DNA of 19,868 nucleotides from DASRHK01 sp035650495 (GCA_035650495.1 DASRHK010000053.1:1-19868), one strand, 5' to 3'. Positions 1 to 8,774 are shown, counted from the stretch's first letter. Program-made: numbers and translations. The notes: generated from the letters alone by a model not told the origin.

Positions 1-1327
1 CGCCGTAAGTCCCGTCATCGGCGAACCGCGCCACGACGCGGCCGCCGGTGAATTCGTCCGCGTGGCCCAGCAGCGTCGCCTTACATTTCGCGAAGCCAGT
101 GGCATCGGTATAACCAACACAGATTTCCTTGCCCTTGTTGGTCGTGAAGTAAATCTTGCGGCCTGCGACGCCGGCATGCGTCACCGCATCCGAAAGCGTT
201 CCCTGTGGATTGAACGTGACCTTGCCGGCGACGGGAGCGACCGTGTACTCGCCCTTGGCAACGAGGTCGGTCGGCCGATGCAGCCGGATGATCTGGTTGT
301 TGCGATAAGCCGAGGCCGCCGCGTACATCGTGCCATCGGGAGACAGCGTGATGCCGCCGTCGATGTTGACGTCGGAAAGTTGCACGAACGTCCCGTCCGG
401 CTTGATCCGCACGAGCAGCGTCGTCCATACCTCCGTGATGTAGGCGCCGTACAAATCGTCTCCCGCGCGCAACAACTGCGCGCCGCAGTAGGACCCGTAG
501 CCGAGATCCCGTACGATCTGGAAGCCGGTGCCGTCCGGACGTACCCGATAGATGGTCCCGTCGATGGAGTCGTGACCGGCGCTGCCGCTCGTGCAACCCC
601 ACAGATATCCATCCTTGGCTTCCGCGACGCCGACATAGGTCCATGCGCCGGTCGAGCGACTGCCGTCGAACTGATGAAGAAGTTGAAGCGTGCTGTTGGG
701 TGAAGGCACAAGGCTAAACACGACGCTGTATGGCCAAGCCGGGATTCCGCCGGCGCCGTACAGCGCACCGTCGCTTCCGACGATGACGTCAGGAACCGCG
801 CCGAGCGACGGTGAGAGATCGGTAACGATCTGGAAGTGACCGCTCGCATCGATGCTGTAGAGCTTGCCGCCGACGCCATAGATCGTGCCGTCCTGACCGC
901 GCACCAGGACGCCGCTGGAAACTCCGTCGCCGCCGGAGAAGGTGTGCAACGTCGTCAGCACACCATTCGGAGTGACGCGAAATGCGGTGCCCGGGCCAAC
1001 GTTGAATCCATACGTGGTCCCGTAGAAGTTGCCGTCGTCGCCGAGCACCAGCGTCGGAGACGGGAATGCGCCATTAGAGCCATCGAAGTCGACGAGCCGC
1101 GTGTAGGCGCCTTGCGGCGTCACCTTGAAGACCGTGCCACGGTCGCTCGCACCGCCGAACTCGGTCGTACCATACAGATTGCCGTCCGGTCCGAAAGCAA
1201 TGCGGCCATGGACCTGTCCGTCCGTGCTCCCGAACCGGTAGACGACGTCGGTCCCTTCGCCGTACGCGTGCGCAGCGGACGCGCACGACAGCAACGCGCC
1301 AAGCGCGATTCGCTTCAGATAACGCAT
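1..1327 (-). CDS. Secreted GloVer-repeat protein with C-terminal Ig-like domain, partial
   Basis: Reading leftward from the ATG at 1327 gives 442 codons without a stop; the gene runs off the left edge, so its C-terminus is missing. The start has a strong ribosome binding site (GGGGGAG) and opens a signal peptide (MRYLKRIALGALLSCASAAHA), so the product is exported. The mature part carries repeated units of the form G-x-D-G-x-x-Y-G-T-T followed by G-T-x-F-x-V-T-P-x-G, the signature of the Gloeobacter/Verrucomicrobia (GloVer, TIGR03803) tandem repeat, probably folding as a beta-propeller. Near the window edge the motif KEICVGYTDATGFAKC resembles a bacterial Ig-like domain. The biological role is unknown; extracellular binding or adhesion is only a guess. 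It lies downstream of the DUF1302 gene on the same strand, 98 bases away, with its own ribosome binding site, so it may be a separate unit. Confidence 0.85.
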   Translation of the reverse strand, partial: MRYLKRIALGALLSCASAAHAYGEGTDVVYRFGSTDGQVHGRIAFGPDGNLYGTTEFGGASDRGTVFKVTPQGAYTRLVDFDGSNGAFPSPTLVLGDDGNFYGTTYGFNVGPGTAFRVTPNGVLTTLHTFSGGDGVSSGVLVRGQDGTIYGVGGKLYSIDASGHFQIVTDLSPSLGAVPDVIVGSDGALYGAGGIPAWPYSVVFSLVPSPNSTLQLLHQFDGSRSTGAWTYVGVAEAKDGYLWGCTSGSAGHDSIDGTIYRVRPDGTGFQIVRDLGYGSYCGAQLLRAGDDLYGAYITEVWTTLLVRIKPDGTFVQLSDVNIDGGITLSPDGTMYAAASAYRNNQIIRLHRPTDLVAKGEYTVAPVAGKVTFNPQGTLSDAVTHAGVAGRKIYFTTNKGKEICVGYTDATGFAKCKATLLGHADEFTGGRVVARFADDGTYG

Positions 1328-1387
1328 GTCACTCCCCCGTTGCAGATCGCGCGGTCTTTCCCATGACCGTCGGATCCCAGTGACGAG

Positions 1388-1403
1388 CCCGCATCCGTGC
1401 GGG
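1388..1403 (-). terminator. Hairpin after DUF1302 gene, weak terminator candidate
   Basis: CCCGCA and TGCGGG form a perfect 6-bp stem around a TCCG loop, 22 bases past the DUF1302 stop codon. On the minus strand no run of U follows, so intrinsic termination is not well supported; it may only stabilise the transcript end. Confidence 0.25.
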
Positions 1404-1425
1404 TCTTCTATGGGGTCATTCTAGG

Positions 1426-3363
1426 CTAAAAGCGATACGTCGCCGTCACCGCCGCGTAGTCGCGATCCTGATAGGGCCGGTCGGTGAAATCCGGCCGGCC
1501 GATGAAGGCGTTGTAGCCGATGCCGAGCGTGAGCTGCTGCAGCCACGTGAAGTTGAACGCGATGCTCGCGCGATAGTCGCCCTCGCCCATCAGCGAGCCA
1601 AACCCCGAGAGCAGCGAGCTGTGCCCCGCCCCGACGCCGGCGAAGCTCACGGGAATCTGCAGATCCCAGCCGTTGAAGATGTTCTTGTAGTCGATGAAGG
1701 TGAGCAGGTAGTACGCCCACGCATCGCGATCGTATTTCAACGAGTGATAGAACTGGCTCGGATCATTCACGCCCTGCACCGAGTCCCACGAGAAGATGCG
1801 ATTGGCGCCGATGTCGCCGACGAAGGTGAGCGAATCCCAGAACGGGCTCGGGCCGACGACGTAGAGCGCGGTGAGATCGAGCTGGCCGACGTTGGAGCGC
1901 ACCGGCGTCGGCACCGGTCCCAGGATTCCTTCGTACGCGTTGACCAGCACCGGAATTCCGTGGCGATAGATCGCCTCCGCGCCGATGTTCGCGCCGAACA
2001 GCGTGGTCGACATCGACAGCGCGCCGAGCTTCACGCCGTCGAAGTACTTCACGTTGTAGGTGACCGGTACCTTGATGCCGAGCGTGCCCGTCGTGATGTC
2101 GGGCACGCCGGGCGCGGGACTCGGCAGCAACACCGCGTCGCCGTAGTTCTGCACGAGCGACGGCACCGTGTCGTGATAGCGCAGGAAATATCCGCCGAGC
2201 GTCGTACCCGGCGTGATCGCGTAGCGCAAGCCGACGCCGTACTGCCCGTAGCGGCTGGGACGGATCTCGCCCGCGTATTGCGGATTGACGTACTTCGGCG
2301 TGTTCGGCAGCACGCCGAGGGCGAGCACCTGCGCGGGCACGCTCACGTTGAGCCCGATGTTGTTCAGCTGCTGCGTCAGCGTGTCGAGTGCGGAGAGCAG
2401 CGCCGGCGTCAGCGGCTCGTTCGGCGGCAGCGTCCCGTTCTGCTTCAGCAGATCGACGACGAGGCGTCCCGCGGCGGCGAGATCGTTCTCGCCGTTGGGC
2501 TGCGTGCTGCCGGTCAGATCGACGGCGGAATACGTCGGCAGGTACAGCGGATTCTTGATGCCCCAAATGAACTCGCGCCCGGGTCCGACGACGTCGGCGA
2601 CGGAGAAGAACTCGCCGACGGGATTGAGCTCGACCGGCTCGTACTGCAATTTGTACTGACCGAGCAGCGTCAGCGAATCGGTGAGCGAGTACTGCAGCGA
2701 GATCTGGTTGACCGGAAGCAGGATGCTCTTCACGTCGGCGCCGGGCACCGTCGCCTTGGTCGCGTCGGCGGGGCCCTGCGACAGCGCGACGCCGTCGAAG
2801 AACAGCGATTCGCCCCAGGCGACGACCTGCCGGCCGATGCGCACGTTGAGCACCGTGCTGCCGATGTTCCAGGTGCCGAACGCATACGCGTCGAGCACGC
2901 GCGCGCGCATGCCGTCGTAGTAGCTTGCCGCGTCGGTGAACGCGGTGTTCGGCTGCTCGTACTTGTTGATCGTGTCCGGCGAATTGTTGTCGTTGCTGCG
3001 CCGATAGACGTTGTCGTAGAACGCGTCGCCGCGGACGAGCACGCCGTAGTCGTCCTTCTGGAACAACAGCTCGCCGAGCATCGACACGCGATTGTTCACC
3101 AGCGACCAGCGCCGGAAGTTGCGATCGCCGTCGTCGTAGTTCGCCGACTCGGGGAACTTGAGATAGGTCGGGATCGGGATGCTCTCGGCCGGCGGCGTGT
3201 TGATGATGCCGTCGTTCGGCTTCTCGGTGCGGATGCCGACGGCATAGGTCGCCTGCAGCTGGTACTGAGTGTCGATGCCGAAGAGATCGAACGAGCCGGC
3301 CCACGCCGGCGACGCGCCCGCGATCAGCGTCGCGCCGAGCGCGCGCGAAAAACCACCCCGCAT
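1426..3363 (-). CDS. DUF1302 family outer-membrane protein
   Basis: 645-residue protein of the DUF1302 family (PF06980), whose members are predicted outer-membrane beta-barrels or porin-like proteins often found in lipid, steroid and terpenoid degradation loci, commonly next to a DUF1329 lipoprotein (none is seen here). The ATG at 3363 is chosen over the longer frame starting at 3441 because it has a ribosome binding site (GGGAGGC) and begins a signal peptide (MRGGFSRALGATLIAGASPAWAG); the upstream 26 codons have neither. Family features visible are the N-terminal DTQYQLQATYAVGIRT stretch, the NNRVSMLGEL and GRQVVAWGES segments, and a C-terminal aromatic beta-strand ending ATYRF, the usual outer-membrane assembly signal. 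It follows the acyl-CoA synthetase gene by 87 bases and could serve hydrophobic substrate entry for the adjacent pathway. That role is inference. Confidence 0.85.
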   Translation of the reverse strand: MRGGFSRALGATLIAGASPAWAGSFDLFGIDTQYQLQATYAVGIRTEKPNDGIINTPPAESIPIPTYLKFPESANYDDGDRNFRRWSLVNNRVSMLGELLFQKDDYGVLVRGDAFYDNVYRRSNDNNSPDTINKYEQPNTAFTDAASYYDGMRARVLDAYAFGTWNIGSTVLNVRIGRQVVAWGESLFFDGVALSQGPADATKATVPGADVKSILLPVNQISLQYSLTDSLTLLGQYKLQYEPVELNPVGEFFSVADVVGPGREFIWGIKNPLYLPTYSAVDLTGSTQPNGENDLAAAGRLVVDLLKQNGTLPPNEPLTPALLSALDTLTQQLNNIGLNVSVPAQVLALGVLPNTPKYVNPQYAGEIRPSRYGQYGVGLRYAITPGTTLGGYFLRYHDTVPSLVQNYGDAVLLPSPAPGVPDITTGTLGIKVPVTYNVKYFDGVKLGALSMSTTLFGANIGAEAIYRHGIPVLVNAYEGILGPVPTPVRSNVGQLDLTALYVVGPSPFWDSLTFVGDIGANRIFSWDSVQGVNDPSQFYHSLKYDRDAWAYYLLTFIDYKNIFNGWDLQIPVSFAGVGAGHSSLLSGFGSLMGEGDYRASIAFNFTWLQQLTLGIGYNAFIGRPDFTDRPYQDRDYAAVTATYRF

Positions 3364-3384
3364 GTTGCCTCCCTGCAGTCGATC

Positions 3385-3404
3385 CGACTCGAATCCGTGA
3401 GTCG
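3385..3404. promoter_or_regulatory. Inverted repeat upstream of DUF1302 gene
   Basis: CGACTC and GAGTCG form perfect 6-bp arms separated by 8 bases, between the prpE stop and the DUF1302 start. The segment GTGAGTC (3397-3403) is identical to the left half of the palindrome at 12808-12822. It could be a regulator site or a transcript hairpin; no protein can be assigned from sequence alone. Confidence 0.3.
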
Positions 3405-3450
3405 CAAAAATTCTAGCGGCGCGCGTTCGGCGCCCCTTCATCCAGAAGGG

Positions 3451-5328
3451 TTAGGAGGCTTGTAGGATTTCTCTGATCTCGTCGAGGATCTTCGGATCGT
3501 CGATCGTCGCGGGAACGGTGTACGGCTGACGATCCGCGATGGCGCGCATGGTCGAGCGCAGCACCTTCCCGGATCGCGTCTTCGGCAATCGCGCGACGAC
3601 GAACGCCTGCCTGAAGCACGCGACCGCGCCGATCTCTGCGCGCACCTTGTCGACGATCTCCTTGACGATCTCGTCGTGCGGTCGCGACACGCCGGCCTTG
3701 AGCACGACGAGCCCGACCGGCAGCTGCCCTTTCATCTTGTCGGCGACGCCGACCACGGCGCACTCGGCGACGTCGGGATGCGCCGCGAGCACTTCCTCCA
3801 TCGCGCCCGTGGAGAAGCGATGGCCGGCGACGTTGATGACGTCGTCGATGCGCGACATGATCCAGACGTAGCCGTCGCCGTCGATGTAGCCCGCGTCGCC
3901 CGTGAGATAGAAACCAGGAAAGCGCGTCAGGTAGTGATTGCGATAACCGTCTTCGTTCTGCCACATCGTCGGCAGCGTGCCGGGCGGCAGCGGCAGCTTG
4001 ATCACGATGTTGCCGATCGTGCCCGCCTTCACTTCAGCGCCTGCATCGTCGAGCACGCGCACGTCGTAACCCGGAACCGGAACCGTCGACGATCCGGGCT
4101 TCACCGGCATCGGCTCGATGCCGCGACAGTTCGCCGTCACCGGCCAGCCGGTCTCGGTCTGCCACCAGTGATCGATCACCGGCACTTTCAGCTTCTGTTG
4201 CGCCCATCCGATCGTGTCGGGATCGCACCGCTCGCCGGCGAGGAACAGCGTGCGGAATTGCGAGAGATCGTACTTTGCGATCAACGCGCCGTTCGGATCC
4301 TCCTTCTTGATCGCACGGAACGCGGTCGGCGCGGTGAAGAACGCGTTGACGCCGTGCTGCGAGATGACCCGCCAGAACGCGCCAGCGTCCGGCGTGCCGA
4401 CGGGCTTGCCCTCGTAGAGGATCGTCGTGCAGCCGTGCAGCAGCGGTCCGTAGACGATGTACGAATGCCCGACCGCCCAGCCGAGATCGGACGCCGCCCA
4501 GAACGTGTCCCCCGGCTCGACGTCGTAGACCGCTTTCATCGAGTAATCCAGCGCGACGGCGTGCCCGCCGTGATCGCGCACGACGCCCTTCGGCTTACCA
4601 GTCGTGCCCGACGTGTAGAGGATGTAGAGCGCGTCGGTCGCGGCGGTCGAGATGCACTCGACCGACACGGCCTGCGCCATCGCTTCGTTCCAGTCGCGAT
4701 CGCGGCCGGCCTTCATCGCGGCTTTGCACGCGGGGCGCTGCAGCACGATGCAGCCGCGCGGCTTGTGCGACGCCATCTCGATCGCCTGGTCGAGCAGTGG
4801 CTTGTATTCGACGATGCGTCCCGGCTCGATGCCGCACGACGCCGAGACGATCAGCACTGGCCGCGCATCGTCGATGCGCTTCGCGAGCTCCGGCGCCGCG
4901 AATCCGCCGAACACGACGGAATGCACGGCGCCGATGCGCGCGCACGCGAGCATTGCGATCACCGCCTCCGGCACCATCGGCATGTAGATGATCACGCGAT
5001 CGCCGTGGATCACGCCTTGGTCGGCGAGCACGCCGGCGAAGCGCGAGACAAGATCACGCAGCTCGCGATAGGTGAATTTGCGGATCGTGCCGGTGACCGG
5101 CGAGTCGTAGATCAGCGCGATCTGGTCCGCGCGGCCGCCCTCGACGTGGCGATCGAGCGCGTTGTAGCAGGTGTTGATCTTGCCACCGGCGAACCAGCGG
5201 CACATCGGCGCGCGAGAGGAATCGAGGACGCGATCCCAGCGTTTCTCCCAATGGAGGCGCTCGGCCTGCTCAGCCCAGAACGCGTCGGGATCGGTCAGAG
5301 AACGGCGATGCGTCTCCGCGTACTTCAC
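3451..5328 (-). CDS. prpE: Propionyl-CoA synthetase-like acyl-CoA ligase
   Basis: 625-residue AMP-forming acyl-CoA synthetase, matching the length of PrpE (about 628). It activates a short-chain carboxylic acid to the CoA thioester via an acyl-adenylate, using ATP, in the cytoplasm. Visible motifs are the P-loop YTSGTTGKPKG (residues 238-248), the aromatic WWQTETG motif typical of PrpE and acetyl-CoA synthetases (388-394), the LTGD hinge region near 475-478, and the C-terminal RSGK with catalytic, acetylation-prone Lys588. The start is GTG at 5328, overlapping the esterase stop as GTGA; the frame stays open far upstream, but that part is only the esterase gene read out of frame. The 4-nt overlap implies translational coupling to the esterase. 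Propionate is the family substrate; acetate or another short or branched acid is possible. No methylcitrate-cycle genes lie alongside. Confidence 0.9.
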   Translation of the reverse strand: MKYAETHRRSLTDPDAFWAEQAERLHWEKRWDRVLDSSRAPMCRWFAGGKINTCYNALDRHVEGGRADQIALIYDSPVTGTIRKFTYRELRDLVSRFAGVLADQGVIHGDRVIIYMPMVPEAVIAMLACARIGAVHSVVFGGFAAPELAKRIDDARPVLIVSASCGIEPGRIVEYKPLLDQAIEMASHKPRGCIVLQRPACKAAMKAGRDRDWNEAMAQAVSVECISTAATDALYILYTSGTTGKPKGVVRDHGGHAVALDYSMKAVYDVEPGDTFWAASDLGWAVGHSYIVYGPLLHGCTTILYEGKPVGTPDAGAFWRVISQHGVNAFFTAPTAFRAIKKEDPNGALIAKYDLSQFRTLFLAGERCDPDTIGWAQQKLKVPVIDHWWQTETGWPVTANCRGIEPMPVKPGSSTVPVPGYDVRVLDDAGAEVKAGTIGNIVIKLPLPPGTLPTMWQNEDGYRNHYLTRFPGFYLTGDAGYIDGDGYVWIMSRIDDVINVAGHRFSTGAMEEVLAAHPDVAECAVVGVADKMKGQLPVGLVVLKAGVSRPHDEIVKEIVDKVRAEIGAVACFRQAFVVARLPKTRSGKVLRSTMRAIADRQPYTVPATIDDPKILDEIREILQAS

Positions 5329-6326
5329 TTGCGCTCGAAGCACTCGCGCATGAACTGCGTGATGTCGAGCCGCGCCTGCCTGCACTCGGGCATCATCCGC
5401 TCGAACAGCGGGAACGCGTGCGGCAGGTGCGGCCACACGTCGAACTTCACGGCGACGCCCGCCTCGCGCGCGCGGCGCACCATCAGCACCGTGTCGTCGA
5501 GCAGCACTTCGCCTTCCGCGGCGAGGAAATACATCGGCGGGAATCCGCGGCAATCGGCGTAGACCGGCGAGAGCTCGGGATCGGACGCGTCCCATTCGCC
5601 GGCATACATCTCGTCGACGCGGGCGAGCGCCGCCATCGGCAGGATCGGATCGGAGTTGCGCTTGAGCGCGCGCGACGGCGGCGAATGCACGCGCCCCATT
5701 TCCGTCGCCGGCGAGATCGGCACCGCGGCGCACGGCATCGGCAATCCGGCTTTGCGGATGCGCTGCAGGACGCCGAGCGTGAGATTCCCGCCGGCGGACT
5801 CGCCGGCGATGATGATGCGCGACGCGTCGAAGCCGAGCTCGAGCAGCGCGCGATAGCCGCGCTCGCAGTCGTCGAGCGCGGCGGGAAACTTCGCGCCGGG
5901 CGCGAGCCGGTAGTCGACGACGAAGGCGACGGCGTCGAGATCGCGGCAGATGCGCGCAACCATGCCGACGTGCGTCTCCGGCACCGCCGGCATGATGAAC
6001 GCACCGCCGTGGATGTAGAGGATCGCGCGCTTGTGCGTGTCGGTGGTCTTGCCGAGGAAATGTCCGGGGCAACGGCCGAGCACGACGTAATCGAGCGGCA
6101 ATCCCTTGGTGTCCTTGCACTCGCGCGACGCGAGCCAGAGCTGCATCCGCGCGATCTTCTCGATGTCACCCATCACCATGCGCCCGAGCCACGGCCGCAG
6201 GAACCAGCGCATGAACCACATGACGATGCGCGTGCGGAAGCTGAGCCGGATCGGCTTCAGGTTGATCTCGCGCGCTTCGGTCGTGGGTAGCGCCTGGCGG
6301 TGGCGTTCGATGGGCTGAGGTCTCAT
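5325..6326 (-). CDS. HSL-family alpha/beta hydrolase (esterase)
   Basis: 333-residue alpha/beta hydrolase of the hormone-sensitive-lipase group, expected to cleave carboxylic esters. The oxyanion-hole motif HGG is at residues 106-108 and the nucleophile elbow GESAG at 175-179 (Ser177). Likely acid and base are Asp277 (in EVLLDD) and His303 (in PHAF). An N-terminal basic, aromatic stretch (about 30-65) precedes the core and may bind membrane or cap the active site. The ATG at 6326 is chosen over a GTG three codons earlier because AGAG lies at a usable distance before it. It overlaps the downstream acyl-CoA synthetase by 4 bases, suggesting that the acid released by ester hydrolysis is then activated to its CoA ester. 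That functional link is inference; the fold and triad are seen directly. Confidence 0.88.
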   Translation of the reverse strand: MRPQPIERHRQALPTTEAREINLKPIRLSFRTRIVMWFMRWFLRPWLGRMVMGDIEKIARMQLWLASRECKDTKGLPLDYVVLGRCPGHFLGKTTDTHKRAILYIHGGAFIMPAVPETHVGMVARICRDLDAVAFVVDYRLAPGAKFPAALDDCERGYRALLELGFDASRIIIAGESAGGNLTLGVLQRIRKAGLPMPCAAVPISPATEMGRVHSPPSRALKRNSDPILPMAALARVDEMYAGEWDASDPELSPVYADCRGFPPMYFLAAEGEVLLDDTVLMVRRAREAGVAVKFDVWPHLPHAFPLFERMMPECRQARLDITQFMRECFERK

Positions 6327-6342
6327 GGCGGTCACTCTAGCG

Positions 6343-6359
6343 GAACGGCCGCCCCGTTC
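6343..6359. promoter_or_regulatory. Inverted repeat in divergent esterase/membrane-protein promoter
   Basis: GAACGG and CCGTTC are perfect 6-bp arms with a 5-base spacer, in the 74-base gap between the divergent esterase (start 6326) and COG4705 (start 6401) genes. The position suits an operator, but GC-rich palindromes arise easily and no cognate regulator is apparent. Confidence 0.3.
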
Positions 6360-6400
6360 TCATCGTCTATCCTGACGAAGCCCCTCGTCCTCCAGAGCCA

Positions 6401-7177
6401 ATGAACTCCGCCGCGACCAAAGTTCCTGCCGTAACACTCGGCTTCTGGATCATCAAGATCGCCGCGACCACGCTGGGCGAAACCGGCGGCGACGCCGTGA
6501 CGATGAGCTGGCTCGGCGAGACGACTGATCATCCCGTGCCGAACGGCTACCTGATCGGCACCGGCATCTTCCTCATCGCGCTCGTCGCGCTCGTCGGGGT
6601 GCAGATCGCGTCGAAGCGGTTCCATCCGTTCCTGTACTGGGCGACGATCATCGCGTCGACGACCTGCGGCACGACGCTCGCCGACTTCGCCGACCGCTCG
6701 CTCGGCATCGGCTACACGGGCGGATCGCTATTGCTCCTCGCGCTCGTGCTCGCCTCACTCGGCATCTGGTACCGGGCCGAAGGCAGCGTCTCCGTCGAAA
6801 CGGTCGCCACGCCGCGCGTCGAAGCGTTCTACTGGGCGACGATCACCTTCTCGCAGACGCTCGGCACGGCGCTCGGCGATTGGGCCGCAGACTCGGGACT
6901 CGGTTATCTCGGTGGCGCGCTGGTGTTCGGCGGCGCGCTCGCGCTCGTGGCCGCCGCATACTTCTGGACGCGCATCTCGCACGTCGCGTTGTTCTGGGCC
7001 GCGTTCATCCTGTCGCGACCGCTCGGCGCGACGCTCGGCGATTTCTTCGACAAGCCGATCGCGCAAGGCGGATTGAATCTGTCGCGGCCGATGGCGTCCG
7101 TAGTGCTGCTGGTGTTCATCGTCGCGATGATCTTGTTCGTGCCGCAACGGCCGGCGCGGCGCGAAGCTACATCCTGA
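6401..7177 (+). CDS. Four-repeat integral membrane protein (COG4705-like)
   Basis: 258-residue polytopic inner-membrane protein resembling the uncharacterised COG4705 group. Four related segments recur at about 23-31 (TTLGETGGD), 87-95 (TTCGTTLAD), 152-160 (QTLGTALGD) and 206-214 (RPLGATLGD). Each lies in or beside a hydrophobic helix, and the later ones follow an F/L-Y/F-WA-T-type helix start. This indicates internal duplication, with the conserved Gly-Asp pairs possibly lining a pore or metal site. Hydrophobic stretches near 50-70, 105-125, 168-188 and 230-247 support about eight membrane segments. Function is unknown. The start has only a weak ribosome binding site (AGAG). Its 3' end converges on and overlaps the carboxyltransferase gene by 11 bases. 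No obvious tie to the surrounding catabolic genes. Confidence 0.8.
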   Translation: MNSAATKVPAVTLGFWIIKIAATTLGETGGDAVTMSWLGETTDHPVPNGYLIGTGIFLIALVALVGVQIASKRFHPFLYWATIIASTTCGTTLADFADRSLGIGYTGGSLLLLALVLASLGIWYRAEGSVSVETVATPRVEAFYWATITFSQTLGTALGDWAADSGLGYLGGALVFGGALALVAAAYFWTRISHVALFWAAFILSRPLGATLGDFFDKPIAQGGLNLSRPMASVVLLVFIVAMILFVPQRPARREATS

Positions 7178-8774
7178 AAATCCCGTAGCTCGGATCCTTG
7201 ATCGGCACGTTCAGCGCCGCCGACAGGCACATGCCGAGCGCGTTGCGCGTGTCGACCGGATCGAGGATGCCGTCGTCCCAGATCTCGCTGGTCGAGTAGT
7301 ACGCGCTCTGCTGGCGCTTGTAGTCCTCGAGCACCGGCTCGCGGATCGCATCGATCTCTTCCTTGCCGAGCGACTTCCCTTCGCGCGCGAGCTGGCGGAT
7401 CTTCACGTCGGCGAGCGTGTTCGCGGCCTGCTCCGCGCCCATCACGGAGATCTGCGACTGCGGCCACATGAACAGGAACCGCGGATCGAACGCGCGGCCG
7501 CTCATGCCGTAATTGCCAGCGCCGAACGAGCCGTTGACGATCACGGTGAACTTCGGCACCTCCGATCCGGACACCGCCATGATCATCTTGGCGCCGTCCT
7601 TGGTGATGCCGCGCTGCTCGTACTCGCGGCCGACCATGAAGCCGGTGATGTTCTGCAGGAACAGGATCGGTGTCCTGTTCTGGTTGCACAGCTCGATGAA
7701 GTGCGTCCCTTTGAGCGCGCTGTCGTTGAACAGCACGCCGTTGTTGGCGAGGATGCCGATCTTGTAGCCCCACAGGTGCGCGTAGCCGCAGATCAGCGTC
7801 TTGCCGTAGCTCGGCTGATATTCGTGGAAGCGTGAGCCGTCGACGATGCGCGCGATCACCTCGCGCATGTCGAACTGCACCTTGATGTCCTTGGGGATGA
7901 TCCCGTAGAGCTCGTTGGGATCGTAGAGCGGATCCTCCGGCTCCTGCCATTCGATCTTGGTTTTCTCGGGGCGCTTGAACTGCGCCACGATGTCGCGCGC
8001 GATCGCGATCGCCTCTTCTTCGCTGCCGGCGGGATAGTCCGCCACGCCCGACTTCGACGTGTGCATGTCGCAGCCGCCGAGCTCGTCGACGGTGTTCTCC
8101 TCGCCCGTCGCCGCTTTCACCAGCGGCGGGCCCGCGAGGAAGATCGCGCCGGTGCCGCGCACGATGACGTTGTAATCGGAAAGTCCCGGCACGTACGCGC
8201 CGCCGGCGGTGCAATGTCCGCACACGACCGCGACTTGCTGCACGCCCATCTTCGACAGGATCGACTGATTGCGGAAGATGCGACCAGCGTAGTAGCGATC
8301 CGCGAACAGATTCGCCTGCAGCGGCAGGAATCCGCCGGCGCTATCGCAGAGATGCACGACCGGCAGGCGATTCTCGATCGCGATGTCGAGGGCGCGCACC
8401 GTCTTCTTCACCGAAAGCGGATACCACGCGCCGCCCTTCACGCTCGCGTCGCCGGCGTTGATCAGCACTTCGCGGCCCGACACGATGCCGATGCCGGTGA
8501 CGACCGCCGCGCCCGGCACTTCGCCGTCGTACTCCTGATTCGCCGCGAGCGTCGAGAGCTCGAGGAACGGCGTGCCCGGATCGAGCAGCCGCTCGATGCG
8601 CTCGCGCACGAGCAGCTTGTTCTGCTTGCGCAGGCGATCGATGTCGCGCTGCGGACGATCGAATCGCGCCTTGCGCTGCCGCTCGCGCAGATCCTCTGCA
8701 AGCTTGCGGTTATGCGCCGCGTTCGCCGCAAACTCCGGCGAGCGCGTGTTCAGGCGCGATTCGATGCGCTTCAT
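7167..8774 (-). CDS. Acyl-CoA carboxylase carboxyltransferase (beta) subunit
   Basis: 535-residue carboxyltransferase of the methylcrotonyl-CoA / geranyl-CoA carboxylase type; typical length for that family. It moves the carboxyl group from carboxybiotin to an acyl-CoA. Visible features are the N-terminal-half DSAGGFLPLQ segment, the oxyanion-forming CTAGGAYVP (188-196), IFLAGPPLVKAATGE (211-225), and the C-terminal-half ITGFMVGREYE, FGAGNYGMSGRA and FMWPQSQISVMG motifs, all characteristic of MCC/GCC beta chains. The start is ATG at 8774, sharing its A with the cysC stop (TGATG). The open frame continues upstream through cysC, but that is an overlap artefact, not a fusion. Substrate choice among 3-methylcrotonyl-, geranyl- or another branched enoyl-CoA cannot be read from sequence alone. 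Partners are the biotin carboxylase and biotinyl proteins upstream in the operon. Confidence 0.92.
   Translation of the reverse strand: MKRIESRLNTRSPEFAANAAHNRKLAEDLRERQRKARFDRPQRDIDRLRKQNKLLVRERIERLLDPGTPFLELSTLAANQEYDGEVPGAAVVTGIGIVSGREVLINAGDASVKGGAWYPLSVKKTVRALDIAIENRLPVVHLCDSAGGFLPLQANLFADRYYAGRIFRNQSILSKMGVQQVAVVCGHCTAGGAYVPGLSDYNVIVRGTGAIFLAGPPLVKAATGEENTVDELGGCDMHTSKSGVADYPAGSEEEAIAIARDIVAQFKRPEKTKIEWQEPEDPLYDPNELYGIIPKDIKVQFDMREVIARIVDGSRFHEYQPSYGKTLICGYAHLWGYKIGILANNGVLFNDSALKGTHFIELCNQNRTPILFLQNITGFMVGREYEQRGITKDGAKMIMAVSGSEVPKFTVIVNGSFGAGNYGMSGRAFDPRFLFMWPQSQISVMGAEQAANTLADVKIRQLAREGKSLGKEEIDAIREPVLEDYKRQQSAYYSTSEIWDDGILDPVDTRNALGMCLSAALNVPIKDPSYGIFRM

Noticed and set aside
1351..1370. 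Hairpin CGGTC/GACCG upstream of the GloVer gene
   Set aside because: Short 5-bp arms in a GC-rich leader; no T run and no repeat elsewhere in the window.
3364..3441. N-terminal extension of the DUF1302 protein
   Set aside because: No ribosome binding site, and it would bury the signal peptide that begins at 3363.
1621..3465. Long plus-strand frame opposite the DUF1302 gene
   Set aside because: Arg/Val/Asp-rich antisense shadow, common in GC-rich DNA; no domain, no ribosome binding site.
3451..6120. One long open frame suggesting an esterase/PrpE-related fusion protein
   Set aside because: The first 264 codons are Arg/Ala-rich out-of-frame reading of the esterase gene; PrpE homology begins exactly at the GTG at 5328, next to the esterase stop.
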